Shown here: positions 55,353-56,115 of the stretch, piece after piece
How the letters are laid out: each line of letters begins with the position of its first letter
How positions within the stretch are numbered: position 1 is the stretch's first letter
Origin: Methylococcaceae bacterium
GTDB taxonomy: Bacteria > Pseudomonadota > Gammaproteobacteria > Methylococcales > Methylomonadaceae
DNA length: 56,115 nucleotides
Reading direction: 5' to 3'
Assembly: GCA_947505105.1 (NCBI GenBank)
Contig: CANNKG010000011.1
Coordinates: 1 to 56,115, forward strand
Translations under genes and position numbers: made by a program
The notes under the pieces: generated by a model
Told to the model about the DNA's origin: nothing
Databases searched by the model: none
Seen by the model: the letters and a program-made list of their open reading frames with translations, nothing else

Positions 55353-55461
55353 TCTCACTCCCAAGCTCTAGCTTGGCAGTGTATAGCATTAAGCTCTGCT
55401 TATTGTTTCAGCAAGCGGAGCTTGCCGGTAGGCATTCCCAAGCATGAGCTTGGGAATGAGA
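55353..55461. repeat. Cluster of nested inverted repeats (REP-like)
   Basis: TCTCACTCCCAAGCTC (55353-55368) pairs with GAGCTTGGGAATGAGA (55446-55461). Inside, AAGCTCTGCTT and AAGCGGAGCTT pair (55391-55423), and TTCCCAAGC/GCTTGGGAA (55435-55456) is another hairpin. It is a recurrent multi-hairpin intergenic repeat. The 389-bp gap after the kinase is otherwise without a clear gene. Confidence 0.6.
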
Positions 55462-55714
55462 AACATACGTGATTACGTTATTTATTTTCGAGTGCTGGAA
55501 ACAGTATCCTTCGGGTGGTTAATCATCAACGTAGACATCCTGATGATGACTTAGGCAGAAAATAAAAATTTGTAGGGCATCGGTGTTACGAAAACCCCGA
55601 TTTCGCAAGCGCCATTTAGGCAAGTTGCTATATTGCAAGACCTGACCCAGAATTGCTGTGCGAATTGCTGCAAATTGACCCCGAATTTGCGAATTTTCTA
55701 AGGAGAAAAACCTC

Positions 55715-55972
55715 ATGCATTTACACAAAATACTGCTTATTGGGCTGATATTATTCACCCCTTTCCTGCAGGCTGAATACCGCTGGAAACCGATAGAGTC
55801 CTTTGAGCTTCCATACTCTGCCATGCTTACAGCGCAAGTAGATAATAGTGTATGGATCAGCGGTCGGACTGCGTCGTTTTGGCATGTTGCCGATAACGGC
55901 AAACTGCTGCCTTCATTCAATCCTGGCGACAAATGGCCCATTTTCACTGAGCGATCGTTACTATTCACATGA
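55715..55972 (+). CDS. Small exported protein, possibly truncated
   Basis: The 85-residue product has a signal peptide (residues 5-18, cleavage near LQA-E) and a strong AAGGAGA ribosome-binding site. The mature part (YRWKPIESFELPYSAM, VWISGRTASFWHVADNGKL) resembles the start of a beta-propeller or WG-type repeat protein. It stops early at 55970-55972, so the gene may be broken or simply small. Not recognised as a named family. Confidence 0.45.
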   Translation: MHLHKILLIGLILFTPFLQAEYRWKPIESFELPYSAMLTAQVDNSVWISGRTASFWHVADNGKLLPSFNPGDKWPIFTERSLLFT

Positions 55973-56115
55973 GTGTTTCCCTTAAAACCAAGGATAACAA
56001 GTAAATGCTCAGACAAATAGCTCTCTAAAGAGCGCAGTGAAATGTTTCTTTGTATTTTACAAAATAGGGTGACAGCTACAATAAGGAAGGGTTTATAAGA
56101 TAAATAAAAAAAGAC

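Noticed and set aside
55519-56016. Minus-strand 165-residue frame near the right edge
   Set aside because: It lies opposite the small exported gene with a strong ribosome-binding site and has no recognisable domain.
1-56115. tRNA genes, rRNA, CRISPR arrays, complete insertion sequences or prophage
   Set aside because: No T-loop and anticodon pairs, regular spaced repeats, transposase or integrase signatures were seen on reading both strands.

Overview
The window looks like chromosome of a Gram-negative gammaproteobacterium. It carries sdhCDAB with an SdhE-type flavinylation factor, lipBA, recD, an LplT-type lysophospholipid transporter and a QseBC/TctDE-type two-component pair. Moderate GC content and hairpin-rich dispersed repeats resemble Methylococcales or Beggiatoa-like genomes, but that placement is a guess because no diagnostic methanotrophy or sulfur-oxidation gene is present. 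No tRNA, rRNA, CRISPR array, complete insertion sequence or prophage was seen.

Layout. 1-1550: a possible structured RNA, a small lipoprotein and a gamma-class carbonic anhydrase. 1567-14953 (all minus strand): a membrane-lipid remodelling region. It holds UDP-glucose dehydrogenase, an Agt-like diacylglycerol glycosyltransferase, an OlsF-type ornithine-lipid synthase, a PlcP-like phospholipase, a PAP2 phosphatase and LplT, with a CorA-like transporter, an M14 peptidase, a hydrolase and a two-domain acetyltransferase between them. Three promoters here share 11-bp-phased Pho-box-like repeats, each ending 10 nt before a TAnnnT -10 hexamer. 15338-26337 (plus): secreted and repeat proteins, namely two tandem Big_5-like giants with a decayed third copy between them, a TPR-GNAT fusion and a DUF1566/NHL protein. 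26465-32939 (minus): a lipoprotein, the succinate dehydrogenase operon, a GlcG-like protein and a secreted protein with a predicted N-terminal histidine. 33167-38000: coiled-coil envelope proteins, lipBA, a helical protein and recD. 38569-41085 (plus): a stand-alone FtsH-like (M41) peptidase domain and two membrane proteins. 41092-53135 (minus): an inorganic-carbon island with DabA, a NuoL/DabB-like subunit, three NuoM-like subunits, a beta-carbonic anhydrase and a SulP transporter. 53291-55972 (plus): a divergently transcribed response regulator and histidine kinase, then a repeat cluster and a small exported protein.

How the genes fit together. The lipid genes make a coherent phosphate-starvation programme: PlcP strips phospholipid head groups to diacylglycerol, Agt glycosylates it with UDP-glucose or UDP-glucuronate (made by Ugd), and OlsF makes a phosphorus-free ornithine lipid. 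The carbon island combines an energy-coupled DAB-type CO2-trapping complex with a SulP bicarbonate-transporter candidate and a beta-carbonic anhydrase. The two-component system beside it may be its regulator, which is inference from position only. A ~160-bp hairpin-rich repeat with terminal inverted repeats is present twice, once at the start of recD and once overlapping the last codons of the carbonic anhydrase gene.
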